A DNA stretch of 32,568 nucleotides from JAGXLC01 sp046545795 (GTDB lineage Bacteria > Bacteroidota > Bacteroidia > Bacteroidales > UBA12077): contig JBKGZD010000011.1 in the NCBI GenBank assembly GCA_046545795.1, positions 1 to 32,568 of the forward strand, read 5' to 3'. Below, piece after piece: positions 1-7,769 of this stretch. The notes under the pieces are model-generated. The model saw nothing but the letters and a program-made list of their open reading frames with translations, had not been told where the DNA came from and searched no databases. The translations under genes were made by a program, and so were the position numbers. How positions within the stretch are numbered: the stretch's first letter is position 1; each line of letters starts with the position of its first letter.

Positions 1-101
1 TCACGCTATTAAAATCCTATCAATCAGAACAATAATGGGTTTATGTATATGGGAGATTTTTGGGATTTATGCTTTATTAATCATAATAGCTTTAATTTTC
101 A

Positions 102-137
102 TAAAAAAAACACCCCATCTTCCGGGGTGTTTTTTTG
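102..137 (-). terminator. Bidirectional rho-independent terminator after the TPR lipoprotein gene
   Basis: A CACCCC/GGGGTG stem with a 7-base loop (111-129) is flanked by an A-tract on the left and a T-tract on the right, so it can end transcription in both directions. It lies about 28 bases past the minus-strand stop at 157. On the minus strand the hairpin is followed by eight T residues. It could also end a plus-strand gene lying left of the window. Confidence 0.85.
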
Positions 138-156
138 TTGTATTGAAAAAATTGTA

Positions 157-1881
157 TTACTCAACTATAGACTGGAAAGTTTCGTTTTCAAAATACTCAA
201 CAAATTCCATGTCTGTTTTAGCAGTTTCTTTAAGTTCTTCATCTTCTTCTACTGCTGTTCTCAGGTTTTCGTAAACCTCGTTATCATCACCATCACGTGC
301 AGCAATTACAGCCTCAAGGTAATTAACCATTGCGTCTGTTTCATCAAGCGTTGACAGCATGTTGTTAGCTTTGCTTGATTCTCCGCTTAACAACATTGCA
401 AGAGCTGTGTTAAATGATTCGAAGCTTTCCATATAATTAACAGCAGATTCGTATTCGCCTTCAACAATATTAATGATACCCAGGTTGTATTTTACTTTGT
501 CACCTGCGTCTGTAGCATCCAGGAAGTATTCTTTTGCTTCTTCAATATTGTCATTATGAAGAGCTATAACGCCTAAGTTATTTAATACTTGAGGAACTCC
601 TTCTTTAATGCTGTTTGCTTTTTCGATTGCCTCAGTAGCTTCGTCTATTTTACCTTGTTTGATTTTAATGTAGCCAATATTGTTATGAGCTCTCAGGCAG
701 TTTTCTTCTTTTTCAAGTGCCAGTTCGAAAGCTTGTAATTGTTTGTTCAGATCGCCTTTGAATAGTTTGTATCCTGCATATAATGCTTCTTCGAGATTTA
801 AGGTATCTGGATCTGAATCAACAAAATCTTTAATTTCATCATCAGAGAATCCAGTCTCTTCAACTTTAACATAAAGCTCAGATCTTCTTAATTTTGGAAG
901 AATATCATCAGCAAGCTCTTCCCATGTTTCTGCCATGTTCTTCAGTTCTTTTTCCCTTACTTCAGGGTCAGAATGCATTGAAAGAACGCGAAGGATCAAA
1001 TCTTTGTCTTCAATATCTGATTCCTCTACAAGCTTTTTAAAACCTTCCCAGTCTTCAGTAGTTCTTTTTGCTTCATATAACTTTTTAGCATCCTCTTTAG
1101 AAAGTTTTTTCTTGCTTACAACATCATCAAAATATTTGTTTGCTGATTCTTCACGACCTTCTGATAACCTTTTATTCAGGTCTTTTGGTCCATCAGGAGA
1201 AGCATAAGCAGAAATTTTCAGTTCTTTGTATTCTTTATTCTCAGCATCTTCAACGTTTTGAACAAACTTTTCTAATTGTTTGATGTCATCCTCGGATAAT
1301 TCTGAATCTCTAACGTTGGATCTTTCAATGAGGTAGTGAATGTCAGCTTTTTCTTTCTTTTCTTTTACTCGTTCAAATTTATCTGCCATCATTAAAGGCT
1401 TGGGATCTATCTGAACCAATTCAGGAGTTGCTTTTACGCCTTTTCCAAATTTTATTTCAGGGATTTCTACTGATTCATCATCAATGGTGGCAACTCCTCT
1501 TATTACGAGGTCAGAAACCCTCATATCTTCGTTGTATTCAAATTTGCCACTGAATTCAATTTCATCTCCGTCCTCGTTGGTAATAACTTTGTTATTACCT
1601 TCTACATCTTCCCCCTGAAAAGTTTTTGATTCTAGTGTTTCTTCACCGTCATCATATTTTAATACTGGTGTGAATTCTACTGTAGCTTTTTTATGGAACC
1701 ACTCAGGTGGTATTGTACCGTCAATTTGGTATTCTACTTCACCATCGTGCATTTCTAGAACTTCTGGCGTTGAAGAAAATTCCAGGGTACCATATTCTTC
1801 TGCCATTTTATCTAAGCCTCCGCAGCTACTAAGTATTAATGCTGCTATAAAAAATGATGTTAGGAAATTTAGTTTTTTCAT
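157..1881 (-). CDS. TPR-containing outer-envelope lipoprotein with an OmpA-like central segment
   Basis: A 574-residue lipoprotein of unknown function. The N-terminus has Lys-Lys, a hydrophobic stretch and a lipobox ending at Cys20 (ILSSC), so it should be lipidated and membrane anchored. Residues about 30-160 are beta-rich and acidic. Around residues 180-260 a segment with the pattern SAYASPDG...N..LS..R resembles the helical core of OmpA C-terminal (peptidoglycan-binding) domains. The Thr-Asp of the usual HTD motif is replaced by Ser-Pro. From about residue 380 to 500 there are several tetratricopeptide repeats (for example a NNIGYIKIKQGKIDEA unit), implying protein-protein contacts. The protein is strongly acidic and Lys/Glu-rich. 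It stands alone between a terminator and its own candidate promoter. I recognise the Bacteroidetes TPR/OmpA lipoprotein style but no named gene. Coding status is very secure; function is not. Confidence 0.88.
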   Translation of the reverse strand: MKKLNFLTSFFIAALILSSCGGLDKMAEEYGTLEFSSTPEVLEMHDGEVEYQIDGTIPPEWFHKKATVEFTPVLKYDDGEETLESKTFQGEDVEGNNKVITNEDGDEIEFSGKFEYNEDMRVSDLVIRGVATIDDESVEIPEIKFGKGVKATPELVQIDPKPLMMADKFERVKEKKEKADIHYLIERSNVRDSELSEDDIKQLEKFVQNVEDAENKEYKELKISAYASPDGPKDLNKRLSEGREESANKYFDDVVSKKKLSKEDAKKLYEAKRTTEDWEGFKKLVEESDIEDKDLILRVLSMHSDPEVREKELKNMAETWEELADDILPKLRRSELYVKVEETGFSDDEIKDFVDSDPDTLNLEEALYAGYKLFKGDLNKQLQAFELALEKEENCLRAHNNIGYIKIKQGKIDEATEAIEKANSIKEGVPQVLNNLGVIALHNDNIEEAKEYFLDATDAGDKVKYNLGIINIVEGEYESAVNYMESFESFNTALAMLLSGESSKANNMLSTLDETDAMVNYLEAVIAARDGDDNEVYENLRTAVEEDEELKETAKTDMEFVEYFENETFQSIVE

Positions 1882-1941
1882 AATTGCCTCAAATTATTTG
1901 TTATTATTTGGTTTTCTTTACATTAAGTATTAACGTAGTTA

Positions 1942-1949
1942 CAAACTTA
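1942..1949 (-). promoter_or_regulatory. Candidate Bacteroidetes -7 promoter element for the TPR lipoprotein gene
   Basis: Read on the minus strand this is TAAGTTTG, an exact match to TAnnTTTG. It is about 60 bases upstream of the ATG at 1881. No clear TTTG -33 element is visible at the expected distance, so this is only a candidate in AT-rich DNA. Confidence 0.4.
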
Positions 1950-2003
1950 ATAATGTTTTGATTAAAATAAAAATAAATATACGAAAATTATCGCTAATAA
2001 AGG

Positions 2004-2639
2004 TTAAAAAACGACCGAATTGTAACCTCTATTATAAGTTTTATTAAAAATACAAGATTTAACTTTTTGATAATCAGAGTTTTTATTAACAAAGTCTAAG
2101 TTTGTCGCGTCTATTACTGCAATTTTTATGTCAGACTCTTTTTTCATAAACTCGAAGTATGCTTCTTGTATTTTTTTCAGGTAACTTTCATTTATGTACT
2201 GTTCGTATTTTCTGTTTCTTTTGCTGATGTTTTCCAATAATCTATTCGTCGGCAAGTGTATATATACATACAGATCCGGTTTAGGCAGGGTTTTATAGAT
2301 GATATTGAAAATTTGACGATATAAATTATACTCTGCATCTGAAAGTGTCACACTGGCAAAAATCAATGATTTACTAAAATAATAGTCTGCTATTGTAAAA
2401 GTTTTGAAAAGATTTTGATAGGGAAGATCCTTGTTTAATTGTTGATATCTGCTCGCCAGGAAAGCCAATTCAACGTGAAAAGAATATTTATCGGGGTCTT
2501 TATAAAATTTAGGAAGGAATGGATTATCTTCAAACTGTTCCAGTATTAATTTTGCATTGTACTCATCTGTGAGTTTCTTTGCCAGACTTGTTTTTCCGGC
2601 GCCAATATTTCCTTCAATCACAATATACTTGTAGCTCAT
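2004..2639 (-). CDS. Deoxynucleoside kinase (dNK family)
   Basis: A 211-residue soluble kinase that transfers the ATP gamma-phosphate to a deoxynucleoside in the salvage pathway. The Walker A P-loop GNIGAGKTS is at residues 10-18, followed by the family-typical EQFEDNPFLPKFY stretch (about 35-48). A basic lid region RNRKYEQYI lies near residues 140-150. I chose the ATG at 2639 over the in-frame TTG one codon earlier (2642), because ATG is the better start and the protein then begins MSYKYIVIEG, as relatives do. Where many family members have a DRS or ERS motif, this protein has ADYYFSKSLIF, a variant I associate with Bacteroidetes kinases. Substrate preference (dA, dG, dC or dT) cannot be read from the sequence. 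It appears to be a single-gene unit with its own candidate promoter. Confidence 0.9.
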   Translation of the reverse strand: MSYKYIVIEGNIGAGKTSLAKKLTDEYNAKLILEQFEDNPFLPKFYKDPDKYSFHVELAFLASRYQQLNKDLPYQNLFKTFTIADYYFSKSLIFASVTLSDAEYNLYRQIFNIIYKTLPKPDLYVYIHLPTNRLLENISKRNRKYEQYINESYLKKIQEAYFEFMKKESDIKIAVIDATNLDFVNKNSDYQKVKSCIFNKTYNRGYNSVVF

Positions 2640-2653
2640 CAATCTTTTTTTTG

Positions 2654-2661
2654 CAAATTTA
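2654..2661 (-). promoter_or_regulatory. Candidate -7 promoter element for the deoxynucleoside kinase gene
   Basis: The minus strand reads TAAATTTG, an exact TAnnTTTG match, ending 14 bases before the ATG at 2639. This would give a very short 5' UTR. It also argues against a start further upstream. No good -33 TTTG was seen. Confidence 0.45.
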
Positions 2662-2751
2662 GTATAGCGCAGGAAATTTCATGCAATAACTTGATCCTGT
2701 TTTTCAAATTAACAAATCACAAGAAAAGATAATTTGTATAAACAAAACTGA

Positions 2752-2795
2752 CTGATAATTCTAAAAACTTTGCAGTATGGTTTTAAAATTATCAG
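2752..2795 (-). terminator. AT-rich hairpin, possible terminator of the prolyl oligopeptidase gene
   Basis: An inverted repeat of about 15 base pairs: CTGATAATT-C-TAAAA on the left arm pairs with TTTTAAAATTATCAG on the right. The one mismatch becomes a G-U pair on the minus-strand RNA. The loop is about 11-13 bases. It lies about 43 bases past the stop at 2839 and is followed on the minus strand by a T-rich stretch (TTTTGTTT) after a few bases. The stem is AT-rich, so termination strength is uncertain. Confidence 0.45.
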
Positions 2796-2838
2796 CCAAT
2801 TTTGTTATTTTATTATGTTGTTTTTTTTAGAGAAAATC

Positions 2839-4956
2839 TCAGTAATCAGGTTCTAATTCCATATTATTAAATATAAACGACCATTTATCGGCTGTTTCCT
2901 GCAGTTTTACACTAGTTGCTTTCCCTGCTCCATGACCTGCTTTTGTTTGAATTCTTATCATTGTTGGATTTTCTCCGCTGTATTTTTCCTGCAGTGTGGC
3001 AATATATTTATATGAATGCGCAGGGACCACCCTGTCATCATGGTCTGCTGTCATTGCCATAATAGCGGGGTATTCTATACCTTCTTTTATATTGTGTAAT
3101 GGTGAATAATTTATTAGGTTCTCAAATTCCAGCGAGTCTTCACTTGAACCATATTCATCCACCCATGCCTGGCCAATAGTGAATTTGTGGAATCTCAGCA
3201 TATCCATAACACCTACTTCTGGTATGGCAACTTCAAAAAGATCAGGTCTCTTATTTACAACTGCCCCTACGAGTAGTCCACCATTTGAACCACCCTGGAT
3301 AGCTATTTTATCTTTGTTTGTGTAATCTTCTTCTATCAAATGTTCTGCCGCTGCTATAAAATCGTTAAATACATTCATTTTATTCAGCTTCATACCTTGT
3401 TTGTGCCATTTTTCCCCATATTCACCGCCTCCACGTAGGTTAGCTACCGCATATATTCCACCGTTTTCTAACCATACCATGTTACTCGAACTAAATCCTG
3501 GAGTTAGGCTTACGTTGAACCCCCCATATCCGTAAAGCATTACTGGATTTTGGCCATTTTTCTCAAGTCCTTTTTTATAAGTTAAGAACATTGGTATTTT
3601 GGTTCCATCTTTGCTTTTATAGAATACTTGTTCTGTGACATAGTTTTCTTTATTAAAACTCACTTCAGGCTTATAGATTATTTTGGATTCTTTAGTCTCA
3701 AGGTTATGTTTCCAAATTTCTTCAGGCACTGTATATGAAGAAAATGAATAGAAAAATTCTTCACTGTCCTGATTGCCTGAAAGAGATTGTACACTTCCCG
3801 GTCCGGGTAAATCCAGGTCGTAAAGGAATTGACCCTCGTTGTTATATACTTTGACATTACTTTTGGCATCTTCCAGGTATGATGCAATTATTTTATCACC
3901 TCCAACCTCACACTTTTGAAGCAGGTTATTTTGCTCCGGAATAACCTCAATCCAATTGCCTATATCTCTTTTTTGGACATCGATTTTCACAACTTTATAT
4001 TTGGGAGCATCATAATTTGTATGCACAATCAGTCTATCTCCATCATGTCCGATTATATTATATTCGTATTTGAATCCTGTTGTCAACTTTACAAAATCTT
4101 TATTTGTTTGCAGATTTTTAATATACACATTATTTCCGTGTGTAGACCTGGTTTCATATATATAAAGGTATTTTCCGTCTTTTGATACATCAGGGGTGTA
4201 GTTGCGTTCAGGATATCTTACATTTTGGAAAATCAGATTATCATCTTCTGTATCAGTGCCTAATTTGTGGTAATAAACTTTATGTTTACGGTTAACTCCT
4301 GATAATTCAGAACCCTCATCAGGTTTGTCGTATTTGCTGTAAAAAAAACCGTCATTATACCAGGCGATATTTGAAAATTTTACCCATTTTATATGATCGT
4401 CCAGCTTTTCATTTGTCTCCAGGTTTTTGACAAAAATTTCCCTCCAGTCAGAGCCACCTTTGGAAATAGCATATGCAATATATTTTCCATCATTGGATAC
4501 TTTATATTGGGCTAAAGATACAGAACCATCTTCAGACATCTCATTTGGGTCTAAAACAACCGTTGGTTCTTCCTCCAGGTCTTCTTTCATATATAATATA
4601 GGATGATCTTGTAAACCCTCATTTTTGAAGAAAAAATATTTGCCTCCAACTTCCCGGGGTGTGCCCATTTTAGGATAGTCTTTTAATTCTTTTAATCTGT
4701 CATAGATTTTAGAGCGGAATGAAATTTTTTCCAGAAAGTTATAGGTTATTTCATTTTGTGCTTCTACCCATTCAGCTACTTCTTCAGATGTATCATTTTC
4801 TAACCATCTGTATGGATCCGGGACTTCTGTCCCGAAATATGTGTCAACTGTATCTACTTTTTTTGTCTCAGGATATTCGAAATGCTTTTTTTTACACGAA
4901 GTAACTGCTGTGATAAGTATTGCAGCAGTAAGCAGTAGTAAAATATTGTTTTTCAT
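2839..4956 (-). CDS. Prolyl oligopeptidase family serine peptidase (S9A), predicted lipoprotein
   Basis: A 705-residue peptidase that should cleave short peptides after proline. The N-terminus is a lipoprotein signal (hydrophobic run ending TAVTSC, then a Lys-rich stretch), so the enzyme is probably tethered in the envelope facing the periplasm or surface. Residues about 28-80 match the S9A N-terminal signature (VDTYFGTEVPDPYRWLE). A beta-propeller region of about residues 80-450 follows, then the alpha/beta-hydrolase domain. The nucleophile is Ser557 in GGSNGG. The acid is in the ADHDDRVVP motif, and the base is the His of KAGHGAGK. The oxyanion-region motifs GYGGFNVS and LRGGGEYG are intact. 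Length matches classical prolyl oligopeptidases (about 700). There is no C-terminal type IX sorting domain. It is flanked by an AT-rich hairpin downstream and the pnp terminator upstream, so it is likely monocistronic. Confidence 0.95.
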   Translation of the reverse strand: MKNNILLLLTAAILITAVTSCKKKHFEYPETKKVDTVDTYFGTEVPDPYRWLENDTSEEVAEWVEAQNEITYNFLEKISFRSKIYDRLKELKDYPKMGTPREVGGKYFFFKNEGLQDHPILYMKEDLEEEPTVVLDPNEMSEDGSVSLAQYKVSNDGKYIAYAISKGGSDWREIFVKNLETNEKLDDHIKWVKFSNIAWYNDGFFYSKYDKPDEGSELSGVNRKHKVYYHKLGTDTEDDNLIFQNVRYPERNYTPDVSKDGKYLYIYETRSTHGNNVYIKNLQTNKDFVKLTTGFKYEYNIIGHDGDRLIVHTNYDAPKYKVVKIDVQKRDIGNWIEVIPEQNNLLQKCEVGGDKIIASYLEDAKSNVKVYNNEGQFLYDLDLPGPGSVQSLSGNQDSEEFFYSFSSYTVPEEIWKHNLETKESKIIYKPEVSFNKENYVTEQVFYKSKDGTKIPMFLTYKKGLEKNGQNPVMLYGYGGFNVSLTPGFSSSNMVWLENGGIYAVANLRGGGEYGEKWHKQGMKLNKMNVFNDFIAAAEHLIEEDYTNKDKIAIQGGSNGGLLVGAVVNKRPDLFEVAIPEVGVMDMLRFHKFTIGQAWVDEYGSSEDSLEFENLINYSPLHNIKEGIEYPAIMAMTADHDDRVVPAHSYKYIATLQEKYSGENPTMIRIQTKAGHGAGKATSVKLQETADKWSFIFNNMELEPDY

Positions 4957-5062
4957 AATCTATTATTTGGGCATTTAGTTCTTGAATGTGAAGTAAAATT
5001 AATAAAAATATTGATAAATGTTCAATTACATATTTTTGTTGTAATAAATTCGTAAATTTTTA

Positions 5063-5100
5063 TAAAAAAAGCTGCCTTAACAGTTAAGGCAGCTTTTTTT
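5063..5100 (-). terminator. Bidirectional rho-independent terminator downstream of pnp
   Basis: A perfect 10-bp stem GCTGCCTTAA/TTAAGGCAGC with a 3-base loop (5071-5093), with an A-tract on the left and a T-tract on the right. It lies about 25 bases past the pnp stop at 5119 and isolates the prolyl oligopeptidase gene from pnp read-through. Confidence 0.93.
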
Positions 5101-5118
5101 ACATAATTTTATTTAAGC

Positions 5119-7269
5119 TTATGATTCCTGTTTGTTTTCAGATTGATTTTTTTCAGGTTTTGGGAGCAATGCTTTTCTTGATAATTTAAGTTTTCCGGTT
5201 TTTTTATCAATATCTAAAAGTTTAACTTTGACTGTTTCACCTTCTTTAAGTACGTCTTCAACATTATTGATCCTTTTCCATTCAATTTCAGAGATATGCA
5301 GAAGACCTTCTTTCCCGGGCAATATTTCAACGAATGCTCCAAAGTTAACAATTGATTTGATTGTTCCTTCATATACTTCTCCGATTTCCGGAACCTGGAT
5401 AATTGTTCTGATTTTTTCAAGCGCTTTTTCTATTTGCTCTTTGCTTTCAGCGAATACGTCTACAATTCCATAGTTCTCATCTTGATCTATAGTTATTGTA
5501 GTTTCTGTTTCCGCCTGAATCTCCTGGACAATTTTGCCTCCCGGGCCAATTAATGCTCCGATCATGTCTCTCGGTATTTTGATCTGTTCTATTCTTGGTG
5601 TGTGAGGCTTAAATTCATCTCTTGGTTCGGAGATTGTTTCTTTCATCTTATTCAGGATGAATAGTCTACCTTCTTTTGATTGTTCCAGCGCCTTTTCCAT
5701 AATATCATAAGAAAGTCCTGAAATCTTTATGTCCATCTGGCATGCGGTTATTCCATCTTCTGTCCCTGTCACTTTAAAGTCCATGTCTCCAAGGTGGTCT
5801 TCATCACCCAGAATATCTGAAAGAACTGCATAGCGCCCTTCTTCATCTGTGATTAATCCCATTGCAATTCCTGAAACAGGTTTTTTTATTTTAATACCTG
5901 CATCCATAAGTGCTAATGTTCCTGCACATACAGTAGCCATAGAAGAAGATCCGTTGGATTCAAGGATATCAGAAACTATCCTGACTGCATATGGGTTTTC
6001 GCTTTCTGGTGGCATCATTCCTTTCAGTGCTCTGTGTGCCAGGTGGCCGTGCCCAACTTCTCTTCGGCTCACCCCTCTCACTGGTCTTGCATCTCCTGTG
6101 GAAAATGGAGGGAAATTATAATGAAGTACAAATTTTTCAGTTCCCTGGACGAGTACCTCATCTATAACCTGTTCATCCATTTTTGTCCCCAAAGTGACTG
6201 TTGTTAATGATTGGGTCTCTCCTCGGGTGAAAAGAGCAGAACCATGAGCAGCTGGTAAATAGTCAATTTCACAAGAAATATTTCGAATTTCATCGTATTT
6301 TCTGCCATCAACTCTTCTTGTTTCATCCAGCATAAAGGTTCTAATAGCCTCTTTCTCTATATCATGAAAATATTTATTGATCAGAACAGAATCTACCTCT
6401 TCTTCTCCTTTTTCTTCAATTTGTTCCTCAATCAGCTTTTCTTTAATATTGTCTATTGCATCTGCTCTTTCGTGTTTACCGGTGTATGACTTAGCAGCTT
6501 CATATACCTGCTTGTATGCTTTTTCGTGTATTAAATTCTTTAACTCCTCATCATTGTTTTCGTGCTCATACTCCCTCTTTTGTATTTTCAGCTCTTCTGA
6601 AAGTTCTTTCTGCACCAGGCACTGCATTTTAATTATCTCGTGGGCAAATTTGATGGCTTCAAGCATCTCTTTTTCAGATACTTCGTCCATTTCACCCTCT
6701 ACCATCATTACATGTTCGAGGTTTGCGCCCACCATAATATCCATGTCAGCTTTTTCCAATTCTGAGAATGTTGGATTTATTTGAAAATGTCCGTCAATTC
6801 GGGACACTCTTACTTCAGAAATAGGCCCGTTAAATGGGATGTCTGACACTTCCAGTGCAGCTGAAGCAGCTAATCCTGCTAATGCATCCGGTTTTATGTC
6901 TTTATCAGCAGAAATAAGATTAATGGTTACGAAAGTCTCTGCATGGTAATCATCCGGGAACAAAGGTCTTAATGCTCTGTCAATTAGTCTTGCTATAAGA
7001 ATTTCATGGTCTGAGGGTCTTGCTTCACGCTTGAGAAATCCTCCTGGGAATCTTCCAAAGGAAGCGAATTTTTCTCTGTATTCAACTGTAAGGGGCATAA
7101 AATCCAAGCCCTCTTTAGGTTCTTTTGCAGAAACCACTGTTGCAAGAAGCATGGTTCTTCCTTGTTTAACAACTACTGCGCCATCTGCTTGTTTGGCCAG
7201 TTTACCTGTTTCAAGGGTAATTGTCCTGCCTTCTCCAAGGTCAATATTTTTTTGAAGAACTTTTGTCAT
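5119..7269 (-). CDS. pnp: Polyribonucleotide nucleotidyltransferase (PNPase)
   Basis: A 716-residue 3'-to-5' phosphorolytic exoribonuclease for mRNA turnover. The domain order is classical: a first RNase PH domain (about residues 14-145), a helical domain rich in Glu/Lys (about 220-320), a second RNase PH domain (about 325-545) containing the phosphate-site SNGSSSMA motif and the active-site motif DILGDEDHLGDMDFKVTGTED, a KH domain (about 555-615) with the GPGGK loop, and an S1 domain (about 625-690, VYEGTIKSIVNFGAFVEILPG). Length agrees with family members near 700 residues. It lies directly downstream of rpsO, a widely conserved pairing, but with a terminator in the gap. The C-terminus ends in a short Lys/Glu/Gln-rich tail. 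The ATG at 7269 gives the expected MTKVLQKNIDLGEGR start. Confidence 0.98.
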   Translation of the reverse strand: MTKVLQKNIDLGEGRTITLETGKLAKQADGAVVVKQGRTMLLATVVSAKEPKEGLDFMPLTVEYREKFASFGRFPGGFLKREARPSDHEILIARLIDRALRPLFPDDYHAETFVTINLISADKDIKPDALAGLAASAALEVSDIPFNGPISEVRVSRIDGHFQINPTFSELEKADMDIMVGANLEHVMMVEGEMDEVSEKEMLEAIKFAHEIIKMQCLVQKELSEELKIQKREYEHENNDEELKNLIHEKAYKQVYEAAKSYTGKHERADAIDNIKEKLIEEQIEEKGEEEVDSVLINKYFHDIEKEAIRTFMLDETRRVDGRKYDEIRNISCEIDYLPAAHGSALFTRGETQSLTTVTLGTKMDEQVIDEVLVQGTEKFVLHYNFPPFSTGDARPVRGVSRREVGHGHLAHRALKGMMPPESENPYAVRIVSDILESNGSSSMATVCAGTLALMDAGIKIKKPVSGIAMGLITDEEGRYAVLSDILGDEDHLGDMDFKVTGTEDGITACQMDIKISGLSYDIMEKALEQSKEGRLFILNKMKETISEPRDEFKPHTPRIEQIKIPRDMIGALIGPGGKIVQEIQAETETTITIDQDENYGIVDVFAESKEQIEKALEKIRTIIQVPEIGEVYEGTIKSIVNFGAFVEILPGKEGLLHISEIEWKRINNVEDVLKEGETVKVKLLDIDKKTGKLKLSRKALLPKPEKNQSENKQES

Positions 7270-7339
7270 ATCTATATTTTTTCTGGTATTATTACTGGAA
7301 AGTTTAGTGTAAACTCAGCAATTATCTAAAGGAAAGAAA

Positions 7340-7364
7340 AAAGGCAATGCCTTTGATTGCCTTT
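7340..7364 (-). terminator. Terminator/attenuator between rpsO and pnp
   Basis: On the minus strand, immediately after the rpsO stop, a GGCAAT/ATTGCC stem (7343-7348 with 7356-7361) is followed by a run of six T residues. It should reduce but need not abolish read-through from rpsO into pnp. Confidence 0.8.
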
Positions 7365-7634
7365 TTATTTACGCAAGTTAAGTTGCTTGATTACATTTCT
7401 GTATCTTTCAATATCTTTGTTTTTAAGGTAATTAAGAAGACTTCTTCTTTTTCCCACAAGCTTAAGTAAAGCCCTTCTGGTACTGTGATCTTTTTTATGT
7501 TTGCGAAGATGTTTTGTAAGATCTGTAATTCGTGTTGTAAAAAGGGCTATCTGGCTTTCAGGTGAACCTGTATTGGTCTCCATTCCCCCATACTCTTTGA
7601 AAATTTCTTTCTTTTTTTCTGTTGTTATACTCAT
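7365..7634 (-). CDS. rpsO: 30S ribosomal protein S15
   Basis: An 89-residue protein of exactly the usual S15 length. It contains the characteristic NTGSPESQIALFT motif (residues about 22-34), HLRKHKKDHSTRRALL (about 41-56), and the C-terminal LVGKRRSLLNYLKNKD segment that binds the central domain of 16S rRNA. It sits upstream of pnp on the same strand, the standard order. A candidate promoter lies about 45 bases upstream. Confidence 0.98.
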   Translation of the reverse strand: MSITTEKKKEIFKEYGGMETNTGSPESQIALFTTRITDLTKHLRKHKKDHSTRRALLKLVGKRRSLLNYLKNKDIERYRNVIKQLNLRK

Positions 7635-7678
7635 AATCTTTACTGTTTGAATAAATTATACCCAATTAATAAGAATTG

Positions 7679-7709
7679 CAAAATTATTTATTTTTTTTCT
7701 CTTTACAAG
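7679..7709 (-). promoter_or_regulatory. Candidate promoter of rpsO (-pnp)
   Basis: The minus strand carries TAATTTTG (7679-7686), an exact TAnnTTTG match. A CTTG close to the -33 consensus TTTG lies at 7706-7709, 19 bases away, near the spacing expected for Bacteroidetes sigma factor promoters. It lies 45 bases before the rpsO ATG. Confidence 0.5.
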
Positions 7710-7769
7710 GTTATTTATGAAAAAGTTATAATTATTTATTAATGAACTTTTTTATATCAACTGTTTTAT

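Noticed and set aside
1..110. Start of the window as a coding region
   Set aside because: The short plus-strand frames at 35-354 run into the antisense of the TPR lipoprotein gene and have no recognisable content.
2001..2028. AGGTTA/TAACCT pair at the end of the kinase gene as a terminator
   Set aside because: Six weak pairs with a 16-base loop, overlapping the stop codon, no T-run.
6377..6784. 135-codon plus-strand ORF inside pnp
   Set aside because: Antisense shadow of a strongly conserved gene, Ser/Ile-rich without any domain signature.
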